In this document: positions 1 to 7,954 of the stretch, piece after piece
Position numbering within the stretch: the stretch's first letter is position 1
How the letters are laid out: the number at the start of each line of letters is the position of its first letter
DNA from: CAZRZN01 sp964604565
GTDB taxonomy: Bacteria; Pseudomonadota; Alphaproteobacteria; Rhodobacterales; Rhodobacteraceae
Direction of reading: 5' to 3'
Length of the DNA stretch: 17,268 bases
Assembly (NCBI GenBank): GCA_964604565.1
Contig: CAZRZN010000067.1
Span: 1-17,268, forward strand
Notes under the pieces: generated by a model
What the model was told of the DNA's origin: nothing
Seen by the model: the letters and a program-made list of their open reading frames with translations, nothing else
The model's database searches: none
Program-made: the position numbers and the translations under genes

Positions 1-112
1 TCCTGACTGGCGCAGGCAGACTTCCTGTCCTATCTGGCCGAAAGGATCGGGGCGCGCGGGGGATTGGACCGGCGCGCCCGGGAACAGAGGCACGGCAGAG
101 CAGGAGGCCGTA
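1..112. other. Left-edge stretch with no assignable gene
   Basis: No reading frame here gives a recognisable protein. A TGA at 4-6 in the first forward frame could be the stop of a gene ending just outside the window, but too little is left to tell. The second frame is open through this stretch into the methyltransferase gene, but its residues look like random GC-rich translation, and a strong AGGAGG at 102-107 places the start of that gene at 113. Confidence 0.4.
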
Positions 113-565
113 ATGCTGAAATGGATCGACATGCCGCCGGTCTGGCTGCTGGCGGCGCTGACGCTGGCCTGGGTGCAAAAGACCTATTATGCCTTCGGGT
201 TGAATTTCGGCCCGGTCTGGGCGGATCTGCTCGGCGGAATGCTGGTTGGGGGCGGCCTCGTCCTGATGGCGCTGGCGGTCTATGAGATGCGCCGCCACCG
301 GACCACCGTCATCCCCCACCGGGAGGCTGACAGGCTGGTGACCAGTGGCATTTTCAAACGGTCGCGCAACCCGATTTATCTGGGCGATTCGATGGTGCTG
401 CTGGGGATGATCCTGTATTGGGACGCGGTGTTGGCGCTACCGCTGGTGCCGATCTTTGTCTGGGTGATCGAAAAGCGCTTTGTCGAAGCCGAAGAAACGC
501 GCATGCGGCGTAAGTTTCTTGTCGAATATGTTCGATATTCGCAACAAACAAGAAGATGGCTTTGA
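113..565 (+). CDS. Isoprenylcysteine carboxyl methyltransferase (ICMT/PEMT)-like membrane protein
   Basis: This 150-residue integral membrane protein resembles the small bacterial ICMT/PEMT methyltransferases, which use S-adenosylmethionine. In bacteria the substrate is usually unknown; lipids or small isoprenoid-like thiols are possible. Hydrophobic segments lie at about residues 9-28, 34-57 and 92-120. The family signature is clear: LVTSGIFKRSRNPIYLG at 75-91, and a C-terminal region with E125, E127 and E128, then RMRRKF and EYVRYSQQTRRW. These two regions form the SAM pocket and active-site edge in characterised relatives. The start is supported by AGGAGG at 102-107, five bases before the ATG. 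The length is normal for the short bacterial members. It is followed 132 bp later by pntA, which seems to have its own promoter, so no operon is claimed. The family call is firm; the substrate is not predictable. Confidence 0.85.
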   Translation: MLKWIDMPPVWLLAALTLAWVQKTYYAFGLNFGPVWADLLGGMLVGGGLVLMALAVYEMRRHRTTVIPHREADRLVTSGIFKRSRNPIYLGDSMVLLGMILYWDAVLALPLVPIFVWVIEKRFVEAEETRMRRKFLVEYVRYSQQTRRWL

Positions 566-603
566 AATCCATGAAAGCTATGGTTTAGAGCCGCGGGATC
601 CGG

Positions 604-632
604 TTGTGGGCGATAGGGCAGCCCTGTAGACC
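604..632 (+). promoter_or_regulatory. Candidate sigma70-like promoter for pntAB
   Basis: TTGTGG at 604-609 and TAGACC at 627-632 are separated by 17 bases, within the 132-bp gap before the pntA start. A transcript starting near 639 would have a leader of about 60 bases. The -10 match is weak, and this was found by eye. Confidence 0.28.
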
Positions 633-697
633 CAACAGCCAAACCTGCGTCGCAAGGGCGCAGGACACGGGATTCCTGAATGAGGGGGATGAGAGAC

Positions 698-2269
698 GTG
701 AAAATCGGGACACCAAAGGAAGTCGAGTCCGGCGAAGCCCGCGTGGCGATGACGCCGGATTCCGCAAAACAGCTGCAAAAGCTGGGCTATGAGTGCCTCA
801 TCGAAAAGGGCGCCGGCGAACTGGCCGGTTTCATGGATTCCGACTACGAGGCGGCGGACGTGACTGTCGTGGACAGTGGCAAGGACCTGTGGGCGCAGTC
901 GGATATCATCGCCAAGGTCCGCATTCCCACGCATGAGGAAATGGATCACCTGACGGCGGACAAGACGCTGATCACCTTCTTCAACCCCGGGGGCAACGAA
1001 GAAGGATTGGAGATCGCGAAGGCCAAGGGCGCCAATGTGATCGCCATGGAAGCGGTGCCACGCATCAGCCGCGCGCAAAAGATGGACGCGCTGTCCTCGA
1101 TGGCGAATATCGCGGGCTACCGCGCGGTGATCGAGGCCAGCAGCAACTTTGGCCGCTTTTTCACCGGGCAGATCACGGCCGCGGGCAAGGTGCCGCCGGC
1201 CAAGGTTCTGGTCGTTGGCGCGGGTGTCGCGGGACTGGCGGCGATCGGCACGTCGACATCGCTGGGCGCAATCACCTACGCCTTCGACGTGCGGCCCGAA
1301 GTGGCCGAGCAGGTCGAATCCATGGGCGCGGAATTCGTCTATCTCGACTTCGAGGAGGAACAAAAAGATGGCGCCGCGACCGGTGGTTATGCCTCGGTTT
1401 CCAGCCCAGAATTCCGCGAGGCGCAGCTTGCCAAGTTCCGCGAGTTGGCACCCGAGGTAGATATCGTCATCACCACCGCGCTCATCCCCAACCGCCCGGC
1501 GCCCAAGCTGTGGCTGGAGGATATGATCGCCGCGATGAAGCCGGGATCTGTTATCGTCGATCTCGCGGCGGAAAAGGGCGGCAACGCCGAAGGCACCATC
1601 GCCGACGAGAAGGTGACCACCGACAATGGCGTGACCATCGTGGGCTACACCGATTTCCCAAGCCGGATGGCCACACAGGCCTCGACCCTCTATGCCACGA
1701 ACATCCGCCACATGATGACCGACCTGACGCCCGAAAAGGACGGCAAGGTCGTGCACAACATGGAGGACGACGTGATCCGCGGCGCGACCGTGGCCTACCA
1801 GGGAGAGGTCACCTATCCGCCGCCGCCTCCCAAGGTGGCCGCCATTGCCGCGCAGAAGAAGGAAAAGCCCAAGGAACTGACCGCCGAGGAAAAGCGCGCG
1901 AATGAAATCGCCGCCTTCAAGGCGCAGACCCGCAATCAGGTCACCTTGCTGGCCATTGGCGGGGCGGCCATCCTTGCCGCGGGTCTGGTCGCACCGGCCA
2001 GCTTCATGCAGCATTTCATCGTTTTCGTGCTGGCGGTCTTCGTTGGCTTCCAGGTGATCTGGGGTGTGGCGCACAGTCTGCACACGCCGCTGATGGCCGT
2101 GACCAACGCGATTTCGTCGATCATCATCCTTGGTGCGCTGATGCAGATCGGATCGGGTTCGGCGATCATCATGATCCTTGCCGCCCTGTCGGTCTTCATG
2201 GCGGGTATCAACATTTTCGGGGGTTTCCTCGTGACGCGGCGCATGCTCGCCATGTTCCAGAAGTCCTGA
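698..2269 (+). CDS. pntA: NAD(P) transhydrogenase subunit alpha
   Basis: This is the alpha subunit of the inner-membrane proton-translocating transhydrogenase, which transfers hydride from NADH to NADP+ driven by the proton gradient. Starting from GTG 698 it has 523 residues, close to the 510 of E. coli PntA. The NAD(H)-binding domain I covers about residues 1-375, with the SRAQKMD signature at 124-130, the GAGVAG nucleotide loop at 174-179, and the mobile-loop region near GYTDFPSRMATQ at 316-327. A proline/lysine/alanine linker (about 373-410) leads to four membrane helices (about 415-510). It is therefore the single-chain form, not the split PntAA/PntAB form seen in Rhodospirillum. GTG 698 is preferred over the in-frame ATGs at 680 and 689, because GAGGGGG at 682-688 is well spaced for it and the protein then begins MKIGTPKE, as in the family. 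pntB follows after 13 bases. Confidence 0.96.
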   Translation: MKIGTPKEVESGEARVAMTPDSAKQLQKLGYECLIEKGAGELAGFMDSDYEAADVTVVDSGKDLWAQSDIIAKVRIPTHEEMDHLTADKTLITFFNPGGNEEGLEIAKAKGANVIAMEAVPRISRAQKMDALSSMANIAGYRAVIEASSNFGRFFTGQITAAGKVPPAKVLVVGAGVAGLAAIGTSTSLGAITYAFDVRPEVAEQVESMGAEFVYLDFEEEQKDGAATGGYASVSSPEFREAQLAKFRELAPEVDIVITTALIPNRPAPKLWLEDMIAAMKPGSVIVDLAAEKGGNAEGTIADEKVTTDNGVTIVGYTDFPSRMATQASTLYATNIRHMMTDLTPEKDGKVVHNMEDDVIRGATVAYQGEVTYPPPPPKVAAIAAQKKEKPKELTAEEKRANEIAAFKAQTRNQVTLLAIGGAAILAAGLVAPASFMQHFIVFVLAVFVGFQVIWGVAHSLHTPLMAVTNAISSIIILGALMQIGSGSAIIMILAALSVFMAGINIFGGFLVTRRMLAMFQKS

Positions 2270-2282
2270 GGGGGTAGAGATC

Positions 2283-3722
2283 ATGGAATTCGGATTTACA
2301 ACGGCGGCCTATGTGGTCGCAGCGGTCCTCTTCATCCTCTCGCTCGGGGGGCTGTCTGGTCAGGAAAGCGCGAAACGCGCCGTCTGGTATGGCATCGCGG
2401 GCATGGCGCTGGCCGTGGCGGCGACGCTGATCGGCCCGGGCGCCGGTCTCTGGCTGGTGTCGATCGTGTTGATCGCCATTGGCGGTGTCATCGGGATGCA
2501 ACTGGCCAACCGCGTGCAGATGACGCAGATGCCGGAACTGGTCGCGGCGATGCACAGCCTCGTCGGTCTGGCGGCGGTCTTTGTCGGCTTCAACGCGCAT
2601 TTCGAAATGTCGCGCGTGCTGGCCATGGACCCGGAAACACAAAAGGCCCTGGCAGAAAATTTTGCCGCGCTTATCGCCAAGAAGACCCCGGTGGAGATCA
2701 ATATCCTGCGGGTAGAGCTGTTTCTGGGCGTCTTCATCGGCGCGGTGACCTTCACCGGGTCGGTGATCGCTTATGGCAAGCTGGCGGGGAAGGTCAGTAG
2801 CGCGGCCAAGAAACTGCCGGGCGGACACCTGCTGAACGCATCGGCAGCGGCGATCTCGGTTCTTTGCCTCGTGTGGTATTTCACGTCGGACGGTGGTCTT
2901 TTGCCCGTTGTCATCATGACCGCGGCGGCGCTGTTCATCGGGTATCACCTGATCATGGGCATCGGCGGCGCCGACATGCCTGTGGTGGTGTCGATGCTGA
3001 ACAGCTATTCCGGCTGGGCGGCGGCGGCCATCGGCTTCAGCCTTGGCAACGATCTGCTGATCGTGGTTGGCGCGCTGGTCGGGTCCTCCGGTGCGATCCT
3101 GTCCTACATCATGTGCAAGGCAATGAACCGGTCGTTCATCAGCGTGATCCTGGGCGGCTTCGGCGGCTCTGCCGGTCCCGCGATGGAGGTCGAGGGCGAG
3201 CAGGTGTCCATCGACGCCGAGGGGGTGTCAAGCGCGCTGGAAGAGGCTGACAGCGTGATCATCGTGCCGGGATACGGCATGGCGGTTGCGCAGGCACAGC
3301 AAAACGTCGCCGAACTGACGCGCCGTCTGCGCGCGCAGGGCAAGGAGGTTCGCTTTGCCATCCACCCCGTCGCGGGCCGTCTGCCGGGCCACATGAACGT
3401 GCTGCTGGCCGAAGCCAAGGTGCCCTATGACATCGTGATGGAGATGGAGGAGATCAACGACGATTTCCCCGACACGGATGTGGTGATCGTCATTGGGTCG
3501 AACGACATCGTGAACCCCGCGGCACAGGACGACCCGAACAGCCCGATCGCCGGGATGCCGGTTCTGGAAGTCTGGAAGGCCAAGCAGGTCTTTGTCTCCA
3601 AGCGGGGGCAGGGCACGGGGTATTCCGGGATCGAGAACCCGCTGTTCTTCAAGGACAACACGCGCATGTTCTATGGCGACGCCAAGACATCGGTGGGGGA
3701 ACTTCTGAACCGCATCTCTTGA
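2283..3722 (+). CDS. pntB: NAD(P) transhydrogenase subunit beta
   Basis: The beta subunit provides most of the proton channel (domain II) and the NADP(H)-binding domain III of the transhydrogenase. It has 479 residues; E. coli PntB has 462. The difference is consistent with an insertion around residues 110-140. Membrane helices fill about residues 1-280. His91 in MHSLVG lies where the functionally important channel histidine lies in E. coli. GIGGADMPVVVSMLNSYSGW (227-246) and the stretch ending ILSYIMCKAMNRSFISVI are nearly invariant in the family. Domain III shows GYGMAVAQAQ (330-339), HPVAGRLPGHMNVLLAEA (361-378), GSNDIVNPAA (405-414) and KRGQGTGYSG (440-449). A GAGGGGG ribosome site overlaps the pntA stop, so the two genes are cotranscribed and probably translationally linked. 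A strong terminator starts about 40 bases after the stop. Confidence 0.97.
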   Translation: MEFGFTTAAYVVAAVLFILSLGGLSGQESAKRAVWYGIAGMALAVAATLIGPGAGLWLVSIVLIAIGGVIGMQLANRVQMTQMPELVAAMHSLVGLAAVFVGFNAHFEMSRVLAMDPETQKALAENFAALIAKKTPVEINILRVELFLGVFIGAVTFTGSVIAYGKLAGKVSSAAKKLPGGHLLNASAAAISVLCLVWYFTSDGGLLPVVIMTAAALFIGYHLIMGIGGADMPVVVSMLNSYSGWAAAAIGFSLGNDLLIVVGALVGSSGAILSYIMCKAMNRSFISVILGGFGGSAGPAMEVEGEQVSIDAEGVSSALEEADSVIIVPGYGMAVAQAQQNVAELTRRLRAQGKEVRFAIHPVAGRLPGHMNVLLAEAKVPYDIVMEMEEINDDFPDTDVVIVIGSNDIVNPAAQDDPNSPIAGMPVLEVWKAKQVFVSKRGQGTGYSGIENPLFFKDNTRMFYGDAKTSVGELLNRIS

Positions 3723-3763
3723 ACGGCGCGGGTCGTGTCTGCGACCTGAGCAACCGGACCAAT

Positions 3764-3795
3764 GGGTCCGCCGGTCTGACCGGCGGGCCCTTTTT
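3764..3795 (+). terminator. Rho-independent terminator of pntAB
   Basis: A 12-bp stem pairs 3764-3775 with 3779-3790 and contains one G-U pair at 3767/3787. The loop is CTG, and five T residues follow at 3791-3795. The other strand has no T-run after the stem, so it mainly serves the forward transcript. A smaller hairpin (3731-3735 with 3742-3746) lies just upstream. An alternative 6-bp stem, 3755-3760 with 3765-3770, would compete with the 5' arm. Confidence 0.88.
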
Positions 3796-3914
3796 GATGG
3801 TGGGTGTCAAAGAGACAGGCGGCATGTCCCCGCCTTCGCGGTCCACGATCAACCGGCGCATCTTTTTGTGCCCGTCGCAGGAGTGGCTTGCCCATGACCG
3901 GGGCCGGGCCTGCC
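3796..3914. other. Convergent intergenic tail with no clear element
   Basis: This gap lies between the pntAB terminator and the stop codon of the leftward SBF-type carrier gene. I see no gene. There is also no obvious stem followed by a T-run on the minus strand, so the end of the leftward transcript is not explained by an intrinsic terminator that I can see. Confidence 0.4.
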
Positions 3915-4874
3915 TCAATGGCGGTCGGACGGCGTGACAGATGCTGGATCCGCGGCGGCAGCCCGGTAGAGCCAGCCAAGGCAGAGCGGCGTCAGGAACA
4001 TCGGAAACTGGTAGGCCGCCAGAAACGGCAATAGCGGTGCGGCTTGTTCCGGGGAAAGTGCCGCAAAGATCAGCGCAAGATTCCGGTTGCCTGCAACCAG
4101 CGCGATGGCGCCCGCCTCGCTCCGGCCGACGGGCTGCTTCAACAGGGCAAAGGCGACGATCTGGGGGATGTAGTTCAGCGCAAAGGCAAAGCAGAGCCAT
4201 GCAAGGATGACCCCGGGCCGTGTCACAAGATCCTCCTGCAAGGCCGGCATCAGCGCAATGACAAATACCCCCAGCGCCAGCGCAGAGGCCCCATCAAGGC
4301 GCAGCAGACCCCGTACGCCGGGGGCGGGCAGGGCCACCCGCCTGATGACCAGCCCCAGCCCACCCGCCACCGCGATGATCCCGGCCAGCTTGGCCGCCGC
4401 AAGCAGGATGGTGCCGATACCCGCCGCGCCAAAGATCAGCAGCAGCGCAGGCACCGCGCTCAGCGGCACCAATGCCGTGCCCCAGATCATCAATCGCATG
4501 GTCGGGCCGCCCTGCAGGCCAAGAATTGCCGCGATATTGGGGCTGGACACGATGGATGGCGCGGTGAGCACCAGAACCATCGCCACGGCCCACAACTGGG
4601 AAATCCATCCGGTCAGGGTCAGCAGCAACACCGCTCCAAGCGGCAGGGCAAGTTGCAGCGCCAACGCCTGCCAAAGGGAGCGCAGTGGCCGATGCAGGAT
4701 CTGCGCCGTTTCCTCCGGGCGCAGCCGCAGCGCGCCGAGGAACATCAGCAGCATGATCAGCGGCACCAGCCCCTGCGACAGCCAGCGCGCCAGCCCGGGT
4801 AGGACTGCCGCCACGATCAGACCTATGGCCATCACCCATTTGGCGTGGCGTCCGGCAAGGCTCAGCGGATCCAT
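3915..4874 (-). CDS. Bile acid:sodium symporter (SBF/BASS) family transporter
   Basis: This 319-residue, very hydrophobic protein has about nine or ten membrane helices and resembles the SBF/BASS fold family, whose members move organic anions, often with sodium. The best landmark is SEAGAIALVAGNRNLALIFA (252-271), matching the conserved GNRN region of the second discontinuous helix. An earlier counterpart is APSIVSSPNIAAILGLQG (105-122). Its ATG directly abuts the TAG of dctM (TAG at 4877-4875, ATG at 4874-4872, with no base between), so translation is probably coupled to the TRAP large permease, and it is the last gene of the operon. Family members that are not bile acid carriers transport pantoate, pyruvate or other carboxylates. 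The substrate, and whether it imports or exports, cannot be read from the sequence. The family call is moderately firm. Confidence 0.75.
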   Translation of the reverse strand: MDPLSLAGRHAKWVMAIGLIVAAVLPGLARWLSQGLVPLIMLLMFLGALRLRPEETAQILHRPLRSLWQALALQLALPLGAVLLLTLTGWISQLWAVAMVLVLTAPSIVSSPNIAAILGLQGGPTMRLMIWGTALVPLSAVPALLLIFGAAGIGTILLAAAKLAGIIAVAGGLGLVIRRVALPAPGVRGLLRLDGASALALGVFVIALMPALQEDLVTRPGVILAWLCFAFALNYIPQIVAFALLKQPVGRSEAGAIALVAGNRNLALIFAALSPEQAAPLLPFLAAYQFPMFLTPLCLGWLYRAAAADPASVTPSDRH

Positions 4875-6182
4875 CTACGGTCGCTGGCGGATCGTGTCCG
4901 GCAGCCATGTGGCCAGTTCTGGCCAGATGACCAGGATGATGACCATCAGCAGCATCAGCAGGACCATGGGGATCGCCGTCTTGGCGATATAGCCGATCTG
5001 GTGGTTGGTCATGCCTTGCAGCACGAAAAGGTTGAACCCGATGGGCGGCGTCACCTGCGCCATCTCGACGACCACCACGATGAAGATGCCGAACCAGATC
5101 ACGTCGATGCCAGCCTGACGGATCATCGGTTCCACAATGGCCATGGTCAGCACGACCGACGAGATCCCGTCAAGGAACATCCCGAGGATGATGTAGAACA
5201 CCGTCAGCGCTGCGATCAGCGTGATCGGCGACAGGCCCATCGTGTCGATCCATGCAGCCAAGGCGCGGGGCAGGCCGGTGAAGCCCATGGCCAGCGACAG
5301 AAAGGCCGCGCCCATCAGGATCAGCGCGATCATGGCGGAGGTGCGCGTGGCGCCCATCAGGCTTTGCGAAAAGGTGCCGAGGGACAGCGACCCTTGCAGA
5401 GCGGCCAGCAGCAAGGCGCCCAGCACACCGACCGCCGCCGCCTCTGTCGCGGTGGCCCAGCCGAAATACATCGACCCGATCACCGCAAAGACCAGCAACA
5501 GTACGGGGATGAGAAAGCGGCTTTCGGCCAGCATCTGGCCAAGGCTCAGCTTGGGGCCTTTTTCCGCATGCTCCGACGGCCGCAGGAAATGCCAGCCGAC
5601 GATATAGCTCATGAACAGCATCGCCAGCACGAGGCCGGGGATGATTCCGGCCATGAAAAGCTGGGTGATCGATTCATTGATCGTCACGCCGTAGACGATC
5701 AGCGTCAGAGAGGGCGGGATCATCAGGCCCAGCGTGGCGGCCCCCGCCAGCGTGCCGATGATCATGTATTCGGGATAGCCGCGTGCGCGCAGTTCCGGGA
5801 TGGACATCTTGCCGACGGTGGTCAGCGTCGCCGCGGAGGACCCGGACACGGCGGCGAAGACCGTGCAGCCAGCGATATTGGTGTGCAGCAATCCACCCGG
5901 CAGCCCGCGCATCCAGGGCGCCAAACCACGGAACATATCCTCCGACAATCGCGTGCGATAAAGGATCTCGCCCATCCAGATAAACAACGGCAGTGCTGTC
6001 AGCGTCCAGCTTGAGGAAGAGGCCCAGATCGTCGTCAGCATGGCGTCGCCCGCGGGCCGGGTGGTGAACAGTTCCATCCCGATCCAGGCCACGCCCATCA
6101 GCGCCAGCCCGACCCACACGGAGGAGCCCAGAAGCGCGAACAGCGCAAAGAGAAAGATCAGTGTCGCGGCCAGTTCGGTCAT
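4875..6182 (-). CDS. dctM: TRAP transporter large permease (DctM)
   Basis: This is the large membrane subunit of a tripartite ATP-independent periplasmic (TRAP) transporter, the sodium-coupled transport subunit. At 435 residues it has the usual length and many hydrophobic helices. Family landmarks are AVSGSSAATLTTVGKMSIPE and the following AGAATLGLMIPPSLTLIVYG in the first half, with FLDGISSVVLTMAIVEPM and EMAQVTPPIGFNLFVLQGM in the second half. These are the repeated discontinuous-helix motifs of DctM. The start is fixed by an ATGA overlap (6182-6179) with the dctQ stop. It is followed without a gap by the SBF-type carrier. The symbol denotes the subunit type; dicarboxylate specificity is not implied. 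Confidence 0.95.
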   Translation of the reverse strand: MTELAATLIFLFALFALLGSSVWVGLALMGVAWIGMELFTTRPAGDAMLTTIWASSSSWTLTALPLFIWMGEILYRTRLSEDMFRGLAPWMRGLPGGLLHTNIAGCTVFAAVSGSSAATLTTVGKMSIPELRARGYPEYMIIGTLAGAATLGLMIPPSLTLIVYGVTINESITQLFMAGIIPGLVLAMLFMSYIVGWHFLRPSEHAEKGPKLSLGQMLAESRFLIPVLLLVFAVIGSMYFGWATATEAAAVGVLGALLLAALQGSLSLGTFSQSLMGATRTSAMIALILMGAAFLSLAMGFTGLPRALAAWIDTMGLSPITLIAALTVFYIILGMFLDGISSVVLTMAIVEPMIRQAGIDVIWFGIFIVVVVEMAQVTPPIGFNLFVLQGMTNHQIGYIAKTAIPMVLLMLLMVIILVIWPELATWLPDTIRQRP

Positions 6183-6892
6183 TCCACGGCCTCCCTAACG
6201 ATGGCGGAGCGGCCGGTCACCAGCAGCCGTGAGAGATAGTCCCAAAGCGCCACGGCCAGAAGGATGGTGCCGATCGCCATGGGCAGTTGCGGCAGCCAGA
6301 GCGGGGTGTAGACCCATCCATCGCCCGTTTCCGCCCAGAGCGCGCCCCACTCGCCGGGCCATGTCCCGAACATCGTCACGAAGGTCAGCAACCATTCCGG
6401 CACCTGGTCCTGTCCCTGCGTGCGGTCGTTCAGCATCACCGAAAAGCCGATGCTCTTGATCGCGTAGCGGGCAAAGAATGTCGCCGTAAGCGCGCCGATC
6501 AGCATGGCCAGCGCGTCCAGCCAGAATTCACTGTGCCGGTTGATCTTGAGAAACACGGACACACGGATATGCGCGCCCCGTGTCAGCGTGTAGGCCAGCG
6601 CGAAAAAGGACGTGGCGGCCATCGCGTAGCCCGCGAAATCGGTGGAGCCCGGAAAGGCCATGGAGGACCAGCGGGCCAGCATCTGGAAAACGATCACCAG
6701 CAGGATGCAAATCATGCCGAAGGCGGCGATGATCCCGGCGCCCAGATACACCTTGTCCAGCAGGCGCCAGATCGGCCGCAGGACCGGCTCTGCTCGGTCC
6801 CGGAACACTCCGGCCAAAAGGACGATTGCCGACGGAAGAACAAAGAGCCACAGCCAAAGGGGCAGGCCCAGAAAGGGACCGAAGTCACGCAT
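6179..6892 (-). CDS. dctQ: TRAP transporter small permease (DctQ), extended form
   Basis: This is the small four-helix membrane subunit that pairs with DctM. The DctQ core begins near residue 42 with LLDKVYLGAGIIAAFGM, and continues through DFAGYAMAATSFFALAYTL and the GAHIRVSVF motif (107-114), which is typical of the family. It ends with LPQLPMAIGTILLAVAL. At 237 residues it is longer than the usual 160-180. There is an additional hydrophobic N-terminal segment (about 9-30), and a W/G-rich insertion between the last two core helices (about 160-196). No better internal start is seen: the next methionines fall inside the first core helix. The ribosome site before ATG 6892 is weak (GAG, within the bases upstream). 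The stop overlaps the dctM start, and a GC-rich hairpin lies between dctP and this gene. Confidence 0.92.
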   Translation of the reverse strand: MRDFGPFLGLPLWLWLFVLPSAIVLLAGVFRDRAEPVLRPIWRLLDKVYLGAGIIAAFGMICILLVIVFQMLARWSSMAFPGSTDFAGYAMAATSFFALAYTLTRGAHIRVSVFLKINRHSEFWLDALAMLIGALTATFFARYAIKSIGFSVMLNDRTQGQDQVPEWLLTFVTMFGTWPGEWGALWAETGDGWVYTPLWLPQLPMAIGTILLAVALWDYLSRLLVTGRSAIVREAVE

Positions 6893-6916
6893 GGGGATCT
6901 CACTGGCAGAAAAGAT

Positions 6917-6943
6917 CCCGGCCCGCCGCGAGGCGGGGCCGGG
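6917..6943 (-). promoter_or_regulatory. Stem-loop between dctP and dctQ
   Basis: A very GC-rich inverted repeat, about 11 bp with one bulged base and a 4-base loop (6928-6931), sits in the 68-bp gap after the dctP stop. On the transcribed strand it is followed by GATC and then four T residues (6913-6910). It is well placed to act as a partial terminator or as a 3' stabiliser, making the binding protein more abundant than the permease. That role is inferred; the structure is seen directly. Confidence 0.6.
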
Positions 6944-6960
6944 GGGTGATCAGAGCGTGA

Positions 6961-7929
6961 TCAGTTGTTGTAGGCGTCCAGAACGGCCTGTCCGGCCTCC
7001 CCGGTCTGTTCCAGCCAGTCCTCGGTCATCTCGGTGCCGATGGCCTGAAGTTCCGCCAGGAATTCCGGACCGGCGTCTGTGACAGTCATCCCGTTGGCCT
7101 CGAGCTGTTCATAATACCAGTCCGACAGTTCGGCGGATTTTGCGGCGCATCCGGCACCGGCCTCGTCCGCGGCGGTCTGGATCGCGGCCTGCGTATCGGC
7201 GTCAAGTCCGTCCCAGACGGCCTTGTTGACCATCACGTAGTTGCGCGGCATCCAGGCGTTGACCTTGTAGTAATGGCTCAGCTGTTCCCAGACCTTGCGG
7301 TCGTAACCCGTGGCGCCCGACGAAATGAAGGCTTCCGCCACGCCGGTGGCCAGCGCCTGGCTCAGTTCGGCGGCTTCGACCTGAACCGGGATCATCCCCA
7401 GCTTTTCGGCGATCTCCGCCGTTGCGGCATTGTAGGACCGGAACTTCAGTCCCTCGATGTCATCCGAAGACGTCACCTCCTTGTTGAAGTAGAACCCCTG
7501 ACCCGGCCAAGGGCAGGAATAAAGCGTCACGAGGTTCTGTTCGGCCAGCACGTCGTTGAACGGACCCTTGGCCGCTTCCCAGAGCTGGCTGTTCTCTTCG
7601 TAGGTCGTGGCGACAAAGGGCAGGTTGTCCCATGCAAAGATCGCATCCTCATTGGCATGGCTGGACATCAGGCGTTCGCCGATGGGCACCTGACCCGTCT
7701 GGATCGCGCGTTTGATATCGCCGCCGCCAAAAAGCGAGCCGCCCGCGTGGACGGTGATGTCGATCTCGCCATCGGTGGCCTCGCGGACCTTGTCTGCAAA
7801 GATCACGCCGAATTCCGAGTGGAAGTTCGAGGCCGCGTAGGCCATCGGCATGTCCCAGCTTTCGGCATGGGACGCGGTTGCGGCTGTCACGGCCAGAGCG
7901 GCGACGGCGCTGAAGGTGGTGAATTTCAT
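6961..7929 (-). CDS. dctP: TRAP transporter substrate-binding protein (DctP)
   Basis: This is the periplasmic binding protein of the TRAP system. It has 322 residues. A Sec signal peptide covers about residues 1-22, with a basic/hydrophobic start, MKFTTFSAVAALAVTAATA, and cleavage probably after SHA (AESW begins the mature protein). The fold markers are FADKVREATDGEIDITVHAG (44-63), DIEGLKFRSYNA (157-168) and the helix around LATGVAEAFISSG. Arg164 in LKFRSY is at the position of the conserved arginine that binds the substrate carboxylate in most DctP proteins. The start at 7929 is chosen over the longer frame (7977) because the signal peptide then begins at Met1 and AGGGAG lies just upstream. 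It follows the oxidoreductase stop by 25 bases, so it is in the same operon. The ligand is probably a carboxylate or amino acid, given the neighbours. Confidence 0.94.
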   Translation of the reverse strand: MKFTTFSAVAALAVTAATASHAESWDMPMAYAASNFHSEFGVIFADKVREATDGEIDITVHAGGSLFGGGDIKRAIQTGQVPIGERLMSSHANEDAIFAWDNLPFVATTYEENSQLWEAAKGPFNDVLAEQNLVTLYSCPWPGQGFYFNKEVTSSDDIEGLKFRSYNAATAEIAEKLGMIPVQVEAAELSQALATGVAEAFISSGATGYDRKVWEQLSHYYKVNAWMPRNYVMVNKAVWDGLDADTQAAIQTAADEAGAGCAAKSAELSDWYYEQLEANGMTVTDAGPEFLAELQAIGTEMTEDWLEQTGEAGQAVLDAYNN

Positions 7930-7954
7930 TCTTGGCTCCCTGTCTTGCAGTGTG

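Noticed and set aside
523..541. 7-bp inverted repeat (CGAATAT / ATATTCG with GTTCG loop)
   Set aside because: It is inside the methyltransferase coding sequence (EYVRYS codons), is short, and has no nearby start to control.
578..2284. A 568-codon open frame on the minus strand opposite pntA
   Set aside because: It is a GC-driven shadow of pntA, with His/Arg/Gly-rich translation, no ribosome site and no family resemblance.
4845..6014. A 389-codon plus-strand frame opposite dctM
   Set aside because: The translation is Gln/His/Arg-rich with no recognisable domain, and dctM is certain on the other strand.
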